From: Thysanoteuthis rhombus
Taxonomy: Eukaryota > Mollusca > Cephalopoda > Oegopsida > Thysanoteuthidae
Assembly: GCA_963457665.1 (NCBI GenBank)
Contig: OY735228.1
Coordinates: 4,765,971 to 4,829,970, forward strand
Length of the DNA: 64,000 bases
Reading direction: 5' to 3'
Shown: positions 22,346 to 33,104 of the stretch, in pieces
How positions within the stretch are numbered: position 1 is the stretch's first letter
Layout of the letters: each line of letters opens with the position of its first letter
Notes under the pieces: model-generated
Database searches by the model: none
What the model was told of the DNA's origin: nothing
The model's input: the letters and a program-made list of their open reading frames with translations, nothing else
Position numbers and translations under genes: made by a program

Positions 22346-22660
22346 ATATTCTGAGAGGTCAAACAGCACGAAGAAATATTATAGACACGCTATGTATGGA
22401 AGACAGGAATTGACACAATTACGAAATCTATCAATTCTTTCATGTATAACCGTGCTATTTTTTTAACCAACAGATACGATTTACGTATTCAATACTCAAA
22501 CTTGCATACAAATCAACTACGTATGGTTGGCTCTTTTTGTCACGGTAGAAGGCCTTAGCAGCAAGCTTCTATGTTTTGGTGCTTGGAAAAGAGGAAGTCA
22601 TATCAAAGTTTTACCCCCCTTCTCAACCATGCAGAAGTTTTCCAAAGGAAAGTAGTTCTT
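22346..22660. other. No gene seen
   Basis: Unassigned sequence. Confidence 0.5.
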
Positions 22661-22664
22661 AATG

Positions 22665-22835
22665 CGCTGGGAGGTCAGCCTGGCTGATGGTGACGTCAGG
22701 TGGCCACTGTCAATGGTTCTATTCTTCCTAATTTCCTATCTGGGTTACCTCTTATGACACCTGATATCCCTAGACGGTCACCCACCTAGGTACTGACCTG
22801 GCTTTCACGAGAGCCGGTGTGTCCATCTTGACATT
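22665..22835 (-). repeat. 5S rRNA-derived repeat, copy 2 (3' part of 5S)
   Basis: On the minus strand, 22826-22749 reads GCCAGGTCAGTACCTAGG, TGGGTGACCGTCTAGGGATA and CAGGTGTCATAAG, aligning with the 5S intermediate element and box C. The downstream sequence does not match the body of the other two copies. Confidence 0.65.
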
Positions 22836-23037
22836 TACTGTTAGATTCTGTGAAAGAAATCATACACGCAATTGCCACTGGTATTGTAACATTCACGTAA
22901 CAAACATCCAACAGTAACGAAAGTTTCAATATTTATTATGACAGATAATCTATGGAGCATAGTTAGGGAAATTATTTTGTTTTAAACTTAAGTAATTGGG
23001 TCAAACACGACAAAGTTCTTTCGATGATTTGTAGTTC

Positions 23038-23398
23038 CTGTCCTCCAGCAAGTCATCATCATCATCATCATCATTCGAAATTTCTGTCCTCCAGCAAATC
23101 ATCATCATCATTCAAAATTTCTGTCCTCTAGCAAATCATTATCGTCATTCGAAATTTGTCTTTCAGCAAATCATTATCGTCATCATTTGAAATTTACGTC
23201 CTCTAGCTAATTATTATCATCATAATTCGAAATTTCTGTCCTCCAGCAAATCATCATCATTATTATCATTATCGTCGTCGTCGTCGTCGTCGTCATCATC
23301 ATCATTCAAATTTTCATATCCTCCAGCAAATCATCATCATCATCATCATTCGAAATTTCCAGCAAATCATCACCCTCGTCATCATCATCATCATCTTA
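23038..23398. repeat. Variable minisatellite: AAATTTCTGTCCTCCAGC plus (CAT)n
   Basis: About eight repeats of a roughly 18-bp anchor (AAATTTCTGTCCTCCAGC and variants), each followed by AAATCAT and a variable-length (CAT)n or (CGT)n run. Unit length varies mainly through that run. Confidence 0.9.
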
Positions 23399-23399
23399 T

Positions 23400-23850
23400 C
23401 CGTCTTCCGTGGTTGCAGATGACCATGACTTCATATCAAATTTATGCAACAGAGTCTGAGGTCATAACTTGTGCTTGACTTGGATTATAATGAAGGAGAG
23501 TTGTGCACATCGTCAGTCACACCCTTTCGTCCCTGTGACCAGTGGTAAGAAATATTGACGAGGGATAGAGACAGAACGGGATGCAGTCGATGACCATGGC
23601 CCTTGGGGTGTCACGCCGTACTCTCCGCGCTCCACTACACGTTGCAGGCCCTAAGGGGCCCCACTCTGTGGTTCGGAATCAGAGATGTCCCAACCCTAGA
23701 CTGCTAGCTAACCAGGGGTCAGTGTGCTCTGGTATTTTATTGGAAGAGGAAAGAGATGGTTTCATGCTTTTCTCGAAGACATCACTGCGACGTGAACGCC
23801 GATTCCATTCTTTGGGCTGTTACGCATTAGACCACCTGTGCTTCTAGCAA
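23400..23850 (-). repeat. SINE family C body, long copy
   Basis: It matches 16860-17125: GGGGCCCCACTCT, TTCGGAATCAGAGATGTCC and TTTCATGCTTTTCTCGAAGA (reverse of the SINE core). It extends further left into GTTGCAGATGACCATGACTT, absent from the other copy. The + frame 23581-23847 is inside the repeat. Confidence 0.55.
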
Positions 23851-23854
23851 ATAT

Positions 23855-24890
23855 TCAGTAGACAAATGACAATTGTCTTCACAAGTGGCTTAAGTGAAGT
23901 TCAATATTCCCCTTCATGGGTCATGTCAGTCCGTTTGACGAGTTCAATCATTCGCAGTGTTTTAACTATTGACATTTCTTGTTAGTTCGATTAACAATTT
24001 TAAATTTCTCAAAACAAAAAAAGTATAATATGACGAAAATTCTGTTTATTTTCTCCCAAATTGAATGTTACAATCAATCCACAATCCTTTTAATGAAGTT
24101 AGTTGAAAATAATCCCCCCAGTGCCATCTAACGGGAAAAAAAAGACGGAATTTAGGTCAATCTAATTTAAATACACTGGAAAGAGAGACTTAATCATTTT
24201 CCATCAATTCATCCGAGCTCTCCGCTACGAAGCATATATGGGGGATATCGCCGTTGTATATTTGGAGGGTGGGGTCATAATAATAAATGTCTTTCTATCT
24301 GTTAGACCCATTTGTATCCCTGTGTGATAGAAAATCCTGGAAACTAAGGAAGAGCTCTTGCAAAAAAGGGATGGCTCATGTAGACCTCTTCCTTACAAGC
24401 AGAAACATCCCCCAATGAGTATTGAATTTCAGAAGCTTTCACCAAATCTGCCAGTTCTTTGAATAACGAATTGTATTTCCCAGGAACTGACAACTTGTAG
24501 CTGGAGCCAATGGGAGGGAGGTGAAGTCAGTGCGTCGCACTGGGGGCCAGAAATCCAATGGGGCACTAGGGCCCCTTCAGCAAGTCTGTGCATCAGAACC
24601 TCCAAATCGATACTATATGTCCTTTAATGAAACAGGTTGGCTATTGTTTATTAACGAACTAGTATAGTATTGTGTGCTAAAACGGTTATGAAAAAATGAA
24701 ATCAGTATGGATAAAGGACGATGGTGTTGGTGAAGAGTATTTCAGGAAGCGGGGAGCAGCTTCACATCGCCTTATGGAATACCTCTCACCGGGCTCTGGA
24801 GGCAGCAAAGATGAAATACATGTGGGGAGATCGAAAGGAATATTTTGATGGAATGAATAATAAATATTTTGAATATATCGGCAATTTCAT
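23855..24890. other. No gene seen
   Basis: About 1 kb of unassigned sequence; the frame at 24721-24939 has no known domain. Confidence 0.45.
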
Positions 24891-24894
24891 TTTG

Positions 24895-25030
24895 AACAGC
24901 CTCACACGTGTACACAATTGTGTGTCTGTGTATGAGTAAATGCATACACATGTGGTTTTTCATCTGTGTCTGTGTGGGTGGTGTGTTTGTGAGAGCGTGT
25001 AACTGTGTGTGAGTGTGGGTGTGTGCCTGT
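24895..25030. repeat. GT-rich microsatellite
   Basis: Degenerate (GT)n with GAGC and GGGT interruptions. Confidence 0.8.
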
Positions 25031-25082
25031 CGATCCTTTTCTATATTGAAGCCCTGACAAAACGTGACAGGCATTTTTTACA

Positions 25083-25130
25083 AACAGCAGCAGCAGCAGC
25101 AGCAGCAGCCGCCATGTTTGACCTCGGTTG
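25083..25130 (-). other. (CAG)n next to an ATGGCGGC start-like motif
   Basis: On the minus strand CAAACATGGCGGC (YY1-like, good start context) opens a poly-Ala run encoded by (GCT)n, then VCKKCLSRFVRASI and a stop. On the + strand GCCGCCATG also fits a Kozak consensus, but the frame closes after 11 codons. It may be a decayed first exon or chance. Confidence 0.25.
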
Positions 25131-25196
25131 GCAACTCGGGCCAAAATAATCAATACGTAGTTCCAGGCGCCATTACTGCGATGAAGATTTTTATAT

Positions 25197-25313
25197 ATGC
25201 AGGCAGAACAGTTAGGACGGACAGGGGAGGAAGAAGAAAATAAGGAGGTGGGGGTTCGGAATGGGGAAGAAGAAGAAGAAGAAGAAGAAGAAGAAGAAGA
25301 AGAAGAAGAAGAA

Positions 25314-25354
<41 letters not shown>

Positions 25355-25526
25355 AGGGAAAATAAGAAGAGCAGAAAGAAAAAGAAGGAGGAGGAGAAAA
25401 AGAAAAAGGGGAGAACAAGAAAAGAACAAGAGAGAAAAGAACAAGAGAGAAAAGAACAAGATGAGCGAGAAAATCAAGAAAAAAGGAGAAAAAGAACAGC
25501 AAAAACAAGAACGACGAAGAATAAAC

Positions 25527-25564
<38 letters not shown>

Positions 25565-25690
25565 CAACAACAACAACGACAACAACAAGGAGGGGTGAGC
25601 AATTAAACCACAGGATGTATAAAAGGTATTGAAAAAGAAGGGATGATCACTTGAAAGGAATGAGAACGAAGAAATATGGAGAGGAAAATC
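25197..25690. repeat. (GAA)n/(GAAA)n/(AAT)n/(AAC)n purine-rich block
   Basis: GAA 25264-25318, GAAA 25318-25354, AAT 25528-25560, AAC 25560-25588. The poly-Glu, poly-Asn and poly-Ser frames are translations of these. Confidence 0.95.
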
Positions 25691-25749
25691 GACAAAAAGC
25701 GCGAGGCTGGCCTCATGGAATGGACACAAAAGAGAAATGAGAATGGATT

Positions 25750-25960
25750 ATGGAGGTGCGAGTGGCTGAACGGTTAACAGAGAATGGGATCGGAGATCAG
25801 AGTTCAAACTTCGACTGAGACAGTAGACGTTCGCTTCGCCCTAATGCCTTTTGGAAAGACACGAATACATCTCTCCTACCAATACGTCATAAACCATCGT
25901 AAAAGAGTAAGGCCCATTACCCCTCCCTAAATCATGTTTTACATTTACAGGCCATGGGGG
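25750..25960 (+). repeat. tRNA-derived SINE family C, best head
   Basis: A box AGTGGCTGAACGGTTA (25761-25776) and B box GAGTTCAAACTTCG (25799-25812) give an internal RNA polymerase III promoter. The conserved core CTAATGCCTTTTGGAAAGAC (25841-25860) recurs at 41695 and 50072 and, reversed, near 17020 and 23770. This is the layout of tRNA-derived SINEs such as those described in octopus; the exact family is not established here. Confidence 0.75.
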
Positions 25961-25964
25961 GGGG

Positions 25965-26685
25965 GGGCTTTTGTCAAACAATGGACTTCGGACTTTTTAA
26001 ATAAGGGAAGGATGAAGGGGTCTTGAACAAGGGCCGGTCATCGGAATATAGAGAGATACAGTATGGTGTAAGGGTTACTGGCAGGAAAACGGAATTGGTT
26101 GACCAAGCAAGCATGAATGCCCATGGGAAAGACTTATCCCCACCAACTATTATGGGTGAATAGCAGGGCAGTTGGGACCCTGTAGCCCAGTGAAGCAGTT
26201 CATCTTACATAAGCTTACTTCGACAAATCTACAGCTTCGCGGTCGCCATAGCTGGTCACGAGCCCGGGTAAAACGAAGAGGATTGCACTTAGGACAAGCA
26301 AATCCATATAGTGAAATCTACTTTTCTAATTCACTTACTGAAACCGCTGAGGAGTGGTTGCGGCCCTATGCACCATTAAGAATCAACTGGAAGAAAGAGG
26401 GAGTAATGGCTGAAGCCTCGTATGATAGCGTGTCCACTTTCCCACCTATTTTTCTTTCGCTCGCTCAGCTCTTTTTTGTGTCTGTTGAATCCATGCCTGT
26501 CCAAAGGTTATCAGTGCGAAGTGAACGCAGATGACAGTCAGAATTTGAACTTGACTCGCCGATTCGATTTCCTATACTACCAACCGTTTTGCCATCGGCA
26601 CTTCCTGAAAGAATATAGAATGCAAATCAACTTCCAAATTGTTATCGGTCTTTCATGCCTGGCCTGGCAGAGTTACCATTAATTT
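25965..26685. other. No gene seen
   Basis: Unassigned. The 120-residue frame at 26172-26534 has no domain that I recognise and its codon use is not distinctive. Confidence 0.45.
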
Positions 26686-26689
26686 TCTT

Positions 26690-26804
26690 TGATAGAATCT
26701 GCGCTGTCCTATGATCTCTCCATGTGATGTTGAGAATGATTCTCTCTCGTGCATGTTGCATGGTTCTCAGTTTGGGGGAGCAGTTTTTTAGTAAGGTTCT
26801 GAGT
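26690..26804 (-). mobile_element. RTE-like LINE, inverted 5' segment
   Basis: Its reverse complement encodes parts of LRTMQHARERIILNITWRD and HRTAQILSKK, matching the intact-order copy at 52690-52540 (SMQRTHERIMLNLTWRD). It sits head-to-head with the plus-strand 3' part that follows. Confidence 0.7.
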
Positions 26805-27042
26805 CAATGGGCTGGTCATGTTGCCAGATTGACAACCGCTGGACATCGAGACTTACATTGTGGATCCACAGAGATCATATGCGAAACTGTGGTCAGCAAG
26901 AAATGATATGGCGTGACGGGCTAGAAAAGTTCAGGAAGTATTGGCTCCTCAACGCCCATGATCAAGAAGTCCGGCAAATCTTTGGTAAGGTCCAAGTCCA
27001 ACGATGGACACCAAAAAGATGATGATGATGATGATGATGGAA
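26805..27042 (+). mobile_element. RTE-like LINE 3' end with (ATG)n tail
   Basis: The translation gives WAGHVAR, NRWTSRLTLWIHRDHMRN, IWRDGLEKFRKYWLLNAHD and KVQVQRWTPKR, then a stop inside (GATGAT)n at 27019-27040. The same C-terminal end is at 50152-50402 (+) and 52228-52690 (-). Confidence 0.8.
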
Positions 27043-27224
27043 CCAAGCATGACCCTCTTCCAATGATTTTCATTCAAAGCTTTTGGACCTTGATGAGAAT
27101 GCTTTCATCACTTAGACATCATTTCTTTGGTTTCCGAAAAGAATTGCCATATCCTGCGGAAACCAGAAATTATGATTTCTACAACAAACATGCTTGCAAA
27201 AGTAACGCACTCGATGGAAACCTC

Positions 27225-27703
27225 CACGTAGCGTATTTTGGTAGCATGGGGGGGAGTCATTCAAAAACTGAAAAAAGGGGTGATCAATGTATAAGTTACT
27301 TCTCTCGCTTCTAGTTGGATCACTAAAAAGTCCGAATTTAGGAAAAGAAATTAATAATTATAACAACAATAATAATAATAATAACGATAATGATAACAAC
27401 AACAACAATAATGATAATAATTATAATGATAATGATAATAATAATTGCGATTGTGCGATCACGGGATGGATTTTGCTTAAACGTACACTGCAAATTGACC
27501 CCCACACACACTAACATAAGACGGGGGAAATCAAGAAAAAAATCATCTTTTGCTAGACATATTAGGAGTAAATATCTTGAATACGCATGATACCTACATT
27601 CACACCTACGTGCATGCATACATAGCCAACCGGATCAGCACCAAAACTGAAGAAATCTATGTTGAGGTTTCTGGTGACAGTTTTGTTTGACAGTTTCTAA
27701 TAA
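27225..27703 (+). repeat. Dispersed repeat family D interrupted by (AAT)n
   Basis: It has TTTGGTAGCATG, GGGGTGATCAATGTATAAGT, ACTTCTCTCGCTTCT and the GACAGTTTTGTTTGACAG end. An (AAT)/(AAC) tract (27350-27447) lies inside it. Confidence 0.6.
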
Positions 27704-27724
27704 TAGTCAAGAAAATTCACACGT

Positions 27725-27870
27725 TCTTTCTTTAGTTCAAGTACAAACGATAGACTCCGGTTATCACGGCACACTCAGGGATTTGATAATGCCGTTATAA
27801 TGAATTTGCTGTTTAAACGGATTTTTCTTCTTACACAAACTGTAATAATAATGAGACACCAAAAAGTACA
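27725..27870. mobile_element. pogo-like MITE fragment
   Basis: GATAGACTCCGGTTATCACG resembles the outer end at 54650, and TGCCGTTATAATGAATTTGC resembles 54705. The inner parts are decayed. Confidence 0.45.
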
Positions 27871-28079
27871 GACAAAAATAACTTTTTATTACCCTTTTGC
27901 ATAGAAATGTTTCATAGATGGGATATTTTGAGGGTTTATTATTTTCAGTTTTTAAAATAATGAACTGAAATTTCCATCTGTTATGGCTGCAAACTGAGAT
28001 CCGAAAATAATATTGCTAGGATATAAAATGATAAATAGATAGAATACAAAAGTTCCGTTAGAACTGTTTTTTGTGCGTG

Positions 28080-28735
28080 AATGAGGAGGGAAGAGAGGAA
28101 GAAAGAAAAGACTGAAAGGAGATGGAAAAAGAGAAAGAAGCGAGGGGGGAGAAAGAAAGGAAAAAGAGAGAAAAGGCAAGAGAGAAAATTGACAGAAGAA
28201 AGAAAACGAGAAAGAAAGAAAGAAACAAACAAAGAAAGAAACAAACAAACAAACAAAAAGTGAGAGAGAAAATTAACAGAAAAAGAGAGACGGTAAAAAA
28301 AAGAATGAAGGAGAAAATATACTAAAAAAAAAGAAAGAAAGAAGCAATAAAAATATACGTGAAAAAGTTTAGTGAGTGACAAGTAAAAAAGGGGAATTGA
28401 ATTGAATTATGAAGGCAGTAAGAAGCTGTATATAAGAAAAATAGAAGAGATCAAGGAACGAACGTCAAGAATGAGATATGCATGTCTAAAAAAGCAGTAG
28501 CGAAAGAGAAGGAGAACAACAAAAGGAATGAAGAAACGAATGAAAGTGAAAAAGCTAAAAACACCAAAGAAAAGGGAAGTAAAAAAAAGACAAAAACGAA
28601 AAAATCAAAGACAAATTGGCAAGACAGAAGAGACCTTCATAAAAGAAAAATTCTTTCCTAAAAAATAGCCGAACAGAAAAAAACAAAACAATGACACAAG
28701 AAGAGAAGAAAGCGAAGTCAATAAATAAAAACCAT
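28080..28735. repeat. Purine-rich low-complexity block
   Basis: A/G-rich on + (GAAA, GGAA, AAAC mixtures) for about 650 bp. The FLSFFL-type frames are compositional. Confidence 0.85.
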
Positions 28736-28944
28736 TTCTTTTAGTCTAAGAGCCGTATTATTGCCGGTTCAATGGTGTCCTTCGCCTCCTCTGTTGTATA
28801 GCCGAGCAACAGTATCTGTTGCTTGCAAATATCCACCTAATATTCGTACCATCAACTGCATGTCTGCGATAAGCAAATCTTTGTATGCAATTTTCATGGC
28901 TCCTCCGGTGTCGAGAGATACATTTATAGTTTTAGATAGCTTTG

Positions 28945-29150
28945 TATAGTGGTTCCCAAACTGTGTGCCGAGGGATAACAGTGTGCTGCAGCTATCTCTC
29001 AAATATGCTGCGTAAATATTTCCAAATACACGAAAATGTATTTCGAACTTTGAACGTGTCAGGTACAGGAATTATGTATGCCCAGTTTTCACCGTAGATA
29101 TGCCGGTCTATTGGTTCTATCACAAGATTTTGTGAGATCTCAACCTTTTT
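28945..29150 (+). mobile_element. hAT-like MITE end
   Basis: TAGTGGTTCCCAAACTGTG and GTGCCGAGGGATAAC resemble the well-known hAT terminal sequence (GGTTCCCAAACT...GCCGCGG). The element's other end is uncertain; a TGTGTGCCGATATG block near 29300 may belong to it. Confidence 0.45.
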
Positions 29151-30030
29151 AACGGCAGATGAAAAGAAACAATAGGCATGATGAGTACGTATATCATTAT
29201 ACCTATATAGAAGTTTCGTTCATTGACTATTAAAATTATTTTGTCTAATCTACTCCATTTCTACAGTTGGTGAGCCGCATCAGTTAAATAAATTTCTCTG
29301 TGTGCCGATATGTAATAAAATTCCAGAATGACTGACTCAGCCTAATCTTGCATAAACCAACAACCATGGCGCTTTCATTAAACAAGAATCCACTTTCAAT
29401 GGCTTGCGATCCCCTCTTGCTAAACTACCAAAATAGCTTCCTAATCGCTGCTCCACGACTGATGCCCTTAGGTGTTAGCTAAGATTGGGATTGTCAGGAG
29501 AAAGACCAAGATAGTTAAGGATCTAATGGGTGAGAAACTCAGTGAAAATGGCCAACAAGATAAGCTCCCAAGCTGTAATTCTACGACACACTCCCTTATC
29601 TACTGAGATAATCATATATTTGCCTATATTTTCTGTCAGTAACATTTTTGCTGGAAGATAACTAAATGCTAATTATAGAATAATCGCCGTTACCTATTTA
29701 TTTACAAATTCTTAAAACATCTGGGTTCATCCTGGTTCAACATGAACAAGAAAATGCAGATCAACGTAAAGTTTTCGATATCTTTTCAAGTACAGTGCAA
29801 TAGCAAAATGATATAAACACTCTTGTCATTTTTTTGACAGAATGAGTGAACAAGTAAGTAATTGTAAAAGTGTAGGATTGTCTGTCGCAAGGCTAAAGGG
29901 AATTAACGATTCGGTACTGACCCGCAAGACGAGGATGCAAAAGAGTCCCTTAACCAGTACCCAGGCAAACAGTAAAAACTACTGCTAGAATATTGTCGGT
30001 GTGGGGCAATGTTCGGTCTAATTTTTAGAA
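29150..30030. other. No gene seen
   Basis: Unassigned sequence. Confidence 0.5.
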
Positions 30031-30035
30031 GTCAG

Positions 30036-30125
30036 CATGCGCACAAACTACTTACAAACTATATGTGTATTTTTAGTAATCACTGTGCGCACAAACTACT
30101 TACCTACTATATGTGTATTTTAAAG
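30036..30125. repeat. 48-bp tandem duplication
   Basis: TGCGCACAAACTACTTAC starts at 30038 and again at 30086, followed each time by ACTATATGTGTATTTT. Confidence 0.85.
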
Positions 30126-30540
30126 GTCAATGTGCACACATTTTCATATTGTGCATATTTTTCCTGCGACAAAAATGTGTGAGCACGGAATGCTTCTGCT
30201 CATAAATTTAAAATTGTTTCAAGATAATGTGGACCCAGCTCAATCTCAAATGGCTAATTGTATTAGCTAATGGCTAACTGCATTGGCACCTTTGAATGTA
30301 ATACAAGTATGATTGCATTAATGAAGATTCTATCAAATATTTTGTACTAAATTGTTGTTCAATTGAATAAAAATTAGTGAATCTTTCTTATTTTTATGAG
30401 ATGCAATGTTGAAATAGATTAATAACAATAGTGACCATCTATTCAGGACGCATAAACACATGTTCAAAAATAGACGTCTTTGTTTTCTATATATCTATAT
30501 AGTCTTTTCATATAAATATATACAAACATGCATGTATAGA
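30126..30540. other. No gene seen
   Basis: AT-rich unassigned sequence. Confidence 0.5.
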
Positions 30541-30570
30541 CCATATATATATATATATATATATATTATT

Positions 30571-30705
30571 GTGTCATCCACAGACAGCTGTTTCGATGTA
30601 TTACATCTCTTCAGTGTGGCTATAGACTTTATCCCATCCAGTACCGCAGAAACTCCTCATCCACCAGGGTGCTCTATTCCTATAGAAGAGCATTGCATAA
30701 GCTTC
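30571..30705 (-). repeat. Dispersed repeat family A, short copy
   Basis: Reverse-orientation match to 1-240 without the tRNA-like module. A short (TA)n tract (30545-30568) sits beside it. Confidence 0.6.
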
Positions 30706-30754
30706 CAATGGATGAGTTACCTCACTTAAAGAGTGCTCAACCCTGATTAGAGGA

Positions 30755-30758
30755 GTAT

Positions 30759-30856
<98 letters not shown>
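30755..30856. repeat. (CA)n and (TA)n microsatellite
   Basis: CA 30757-30783, then TA to 30855. Confidence 0.95.
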
Positions 30857-30857
<1 letters not shown>

Positions 30858-31145
30858 TCAGCGGTACATAAACAGGTGTACCGGCTTCATTTGAGTACTT
30901 CATACGTATGTGTTGGCTACCACAGCTATGGGCAAGACGAAATATTTGGGTGACTTTGTTAAAGGCCAGATGACAATGTTGGAGCATTTCCAAATTAGCA
31001 CTGTTTGTCGGATGCTCACCTCCATTTGTGGTGATTTCCTATCAGTAATGATCCGAGGGTGGGGATAAAAATCACCAACTGCTGACACAAGAAATCAATG
31101 GAAGAAGTGAACAGAGACTTTCCAGCCTAGAACTGACCAACGGGC

Positions 31146-31870
31146 TTGCTTTTGTGGCACACATTTCAATACAGTTCTAATATAAGTAAAGGAAGGAATG
31201 CGTCCAAGCAAAATGCATTGATTCTTGTTGCATTTTGGACTGCGTTACTGCTAGCCAGTCAAAGACCCCAGACTAATTCTTGCTCATCTTCATTGGGCAC
31301 TCCAACATCGGAAAATCTTGTATTGATCAAAAGAGGTCGCCTGGCCCGTGTCTCGATTTCTCCTTAACAAGGTGAACGGTAATGCATGCATGTGTCGTTA
31401 TTCTGGGGAAGCGATGATACTTTTATGCATTATAGTGAAGCAACAAACCACTGAGTCTTATCCATTTGAAAGTACTTTATAGCGTATCACCTACCTCAAC
31501 AACATTGAAGGCCAGATACAGACCTTCAACAGTCTACTACGAAGACTAATGTATCTTTCAGCAGGGTAATACAAATTAACCCAAGAATTGTACAGAAATG
31601 AGTTTAGAATTTAAAAAAAAAGACTTGCCCTGGCCACAAAGCTCCCCAGAACTCAATCCCATCGAGAACTAGTGGAATTTGGTAGACCAACAAATTTAGT
31701 CGGCAAAATCTCCAGCACGTAACTCGCTGCTGGTAAAAGACCAGCAGTGAACATGCTTGCACTAGATCCCAGAGGGAATCTTATAAAATCCATGCTTGAT
31801 GGAGTAAAGGTTGTTTTGTAGGCATGTGCCGGACAGACACTTTATTAGGCAGTTAGTCATAATATTTTGG
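31146..31870 (+). mobile_element. Tc1-like transposon relic
   Basis: The sequence near 31622-31700 encodes DLPWPQSSPELNPIEN and WNLVDQQI, matching the Tc1 pattern WPAQSPDLNPIE.W around the last catalytic acidic residue. Downstream, SMLDGVKVVL matches the usual C-terminal SMPRRV.AVL. A terminal GACACTTTATTAGGCAGTTA (31835-31854) is a Tc1-type inverted repeat. Frames are broken in several places and the left end is not seen. Confidence 0.7.
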
Positions 31871-31954
31871 CTCATCAATGTATATACAAACGTGCATATA
31901 TTTTATGCATGTATGTATCTTTTTCACAGACTTACACTTGTATTCATTCATTCA

Positions 31955-32036
<82 letters not shown>
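31955..32036. repeat. (TA)n and (CA)n microsatellite
   Basis: TA to 32001, CA 32002-32024, short TA to 32036. Confidence 0.95.
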
Positions 32037-32039
<3 letters not shown>

Positions 32040-32155
32040 CATTTTTTTTACTCGATTTACTTCAATAATTCACTTAATACTGAAATTCATCAATATCATT
32101 TTTGTGTCGACATTGTTGTTCGGTACGAAGGCCAAAAAACGAGAATAAAAAGCGA

Positions 32156-32174
32156 CGGACAAATGAAATTATAA

Positions 32175-32258
<84 letters not shown>

Positions 32259-32276
32259 GCGGACAAATGAAATTAT
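32156..32276. repeat. (TA)n bounded by 17-bp direct repeats
   Basis: CGGACAAATGAAATTAT occurs at 32156-32172 and 32260-32276, flanking ATACATACATACA and about 75 bp of TA. The layout looks like a target-site duplication around a tail-like sequence. Confidence 0.8.
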
Positions 32277-32279
32277 TTC

Positions 32280-33005
32280 ATTTGCACAGAGAATAAGTTC
32301 CACTCGGTGTGTTCTAATTTCCATTGGATTCTTTTTTCCGCATTCAACGCTTTCAATGCACTGCTCGCTTTGAGAACGTATTCATCGGACCTATTCTTTT
32401 ATTACGCAAGCAATATATATAATATATAGATAATGTCTGTCTTATTACGAGAATTAATTTGTCTCGCTGATTGAGCGTAATTTCATGACACTCGAACCCG
32501 TCTCGCTTATTTACTCATCAGCATCGGCCGAGGGGGGGGGGGTGTTGAAGACTGTTCAGATCGATAAAGATATACCTATATACATAGGCATCCACTGAGG
32601 TTGGGAAGGGTAGGGACAGTGTTCTCTCTGAGCTGCCCAGTCGTGCACAAGAAAAGTTTATGCCCCGTACTAAAATGATGATGTAGAGAATGGATTTTGA
32701 ATTATTTTTTAGATAAAGAATATAGGGTCTAATAATAAAAACTACGTGAGCTAACACGTTGATCCCCGACTTTTTTTTAACTCTGACGTAAGTCGCCAGT
32801 TCACAGAACGACAGGACTTTATCGTTAAGACCAGATTCAAATAGATTAACAGCGTTTTTTAGAAATCAAGTGACCCAAGGAGAGGGTGGTTAAAGAGAGT
32901 CGGACAGCTTCCTTTGTGAGGAATGCTAATGCTGTTCTCATTTTTTTTCTCAAAATAAATGAATTCGAGAAGGAAAAAAAAGCAGTGTTTATTATTTATG
33001 CATAC
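32280..33005. other. No gene seen
   Basis: Unassigned; a G-run of about 10 at 32533-32542. Confidence 0.5.
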
Positions 33006-33007
33006 AA

Positions 33008-33010
<3 letters not shown>

Positions 33011-33095
<85 letters not shown>

Positions 33096-33100
33096 TATGT
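33011..33100. repeat. (TA)n microsatellite
   Basis: About 90 bp of TA with two GTA interruptions. Confidence 0.97.
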
Positions 33101-33104
33101 ATAA

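Noticed and set aside
20362-22369. [11 protein letters not shown] frames that could suggest signal or fibre proteins
   Set aside because: Shadows of (TA)n and (CA)n/(GT)n.
23038-23398. CRISPR-like array (regular anchors with variable spacers)
   Set aside because: The spacers are (CAT)n runs, the anchors diverge, and the genome is eukaryotic; it is a minisatellite.
23581-23847. 88-residue plus-strand frame
   Set aside because: Inside the SINE C body, which recurs at 16.9 kb without this frame.
24902-25729. 275-residue minus-strand frame, the longest open frame in the window
   Set aside because: Composed of (GAA)n, (AAT)n and GT-rich tracts read as Ser, Leu, Phe and His/Thr runs.
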